A DNA stretch of 6,201 bases, from assembly GCA_020433835.1 (NCBI GenBank), contig JAGRBY010000437.1:1-6201 (forward strand). Direction: 5' to 3'. The notes under the pieces are model-generated. The model saw only the letters and a list, made by a program, of their open reading frames with translations. It searched no databases and was not told the origin of the DNA. Shown here piece after piece: positions 6,181-6,201 of the stretch. The stretch comes from Anaerolineae bacterium. GTDB lineage: Bacteria; Chloroflexota; Anaerolineae; 4572-78; J111. Every line of letters starts with the position of its first letter. The first letter of the stretch is position 1. The translations under genes and the position numbers were made by a program.

Positions 6181-6201
6181 ATGACTGAACTGCAACAAGA
6201 A
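6181..6201 (+). CDS. Possible start of the next gene (truncated at right edge)
   Basis: An ATG at 6181 opens a frame of seven codons (MTELQQE) that runs off the window. The sequence just before it (TAAGCACGCC) has no convincing Shine-Dalgarno. Another ATG at 6156 reads only to a TAA at 6171-6173. The hydrophilic start is plausible for a protein N-terminus, but seven codons cannot establish a gene. Confidence 0.3.

Noticed and set aside
1..6201. tRNA, rRNA, CRISPR array, integrase or insertion sequence
   Set aside because: No cloverleaf, regularly spaced repeats, transposase or integrase motifs were seen on either strand.

Overview
The window is a bacterial chromosomal segment in which every supported gene lies on the + strand. 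GC content is moderate. No tRNA, rRNA, transposase, integrase or CRISPR array is visible. The mix of a large divergent SF2 helicase, a GlsB/YeaQ-type mini membrane protein, a YihY-family membrane protein and a CPxC/CxxH double-repeat protein, plus a C-rich/G-rich palindromic intergenic element, would fit a Chloroflexota (Anaerolineae-like) genome. That assignment is a guess from style and family content; no phylogenetic marker is present.

Layout: (1) 2-2779 is the 3' part of a large DEAH-type superfamily 2 helicase whose reading frame is still open at the left edge. Its two RecA-like halves are separated by about 430 residues of unrecognised, mostly helical sequence. (2) 2787-3074 is a 95-residue membrane protein. 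It starts 7 nt after the helicase stop, with its ribosome-binding site inside the last helicase codons, so the two are probably co-transcribed. (3) 3206-3655 is a small SRPBCC (START/polyketide cyclase-like) ligand-binding protein. (4) 3770-4015 is a GlsB/YeaQ/YmgE stress-type membrane protein, followed by a strong long-loop inverted repeat with a T-run that looks like a terminator (4031-4106). (5) 4220-4996 is a soluble protein with two copies of a CPxC-x34-CxxH motif, resembling the DUF6062 family. (6) 5137-6057 is a YihY/BrkB-family polytopic membrane protein. (7) After it comes a palindromic, G-run-rich intergenic element (6094-6133), then a possible start of the next gene at 6181.

Intergenic spacings of 114-204 nt between genes 2 to 6, most with their own Shine-Dalgarno sequence, suggest mainly separate transcripts. 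The helicase and small membrane protein are the exception. Genes 3, 4 and 6 have a loose envelope or stress flavour, but nothing in the sequence proves a shared pathway. The least explained items are the helicase with its large insertion and coupled membrane protein, the duplicated metal-site protein, and the G-run element. No gap between genes exceeds 300 bases.
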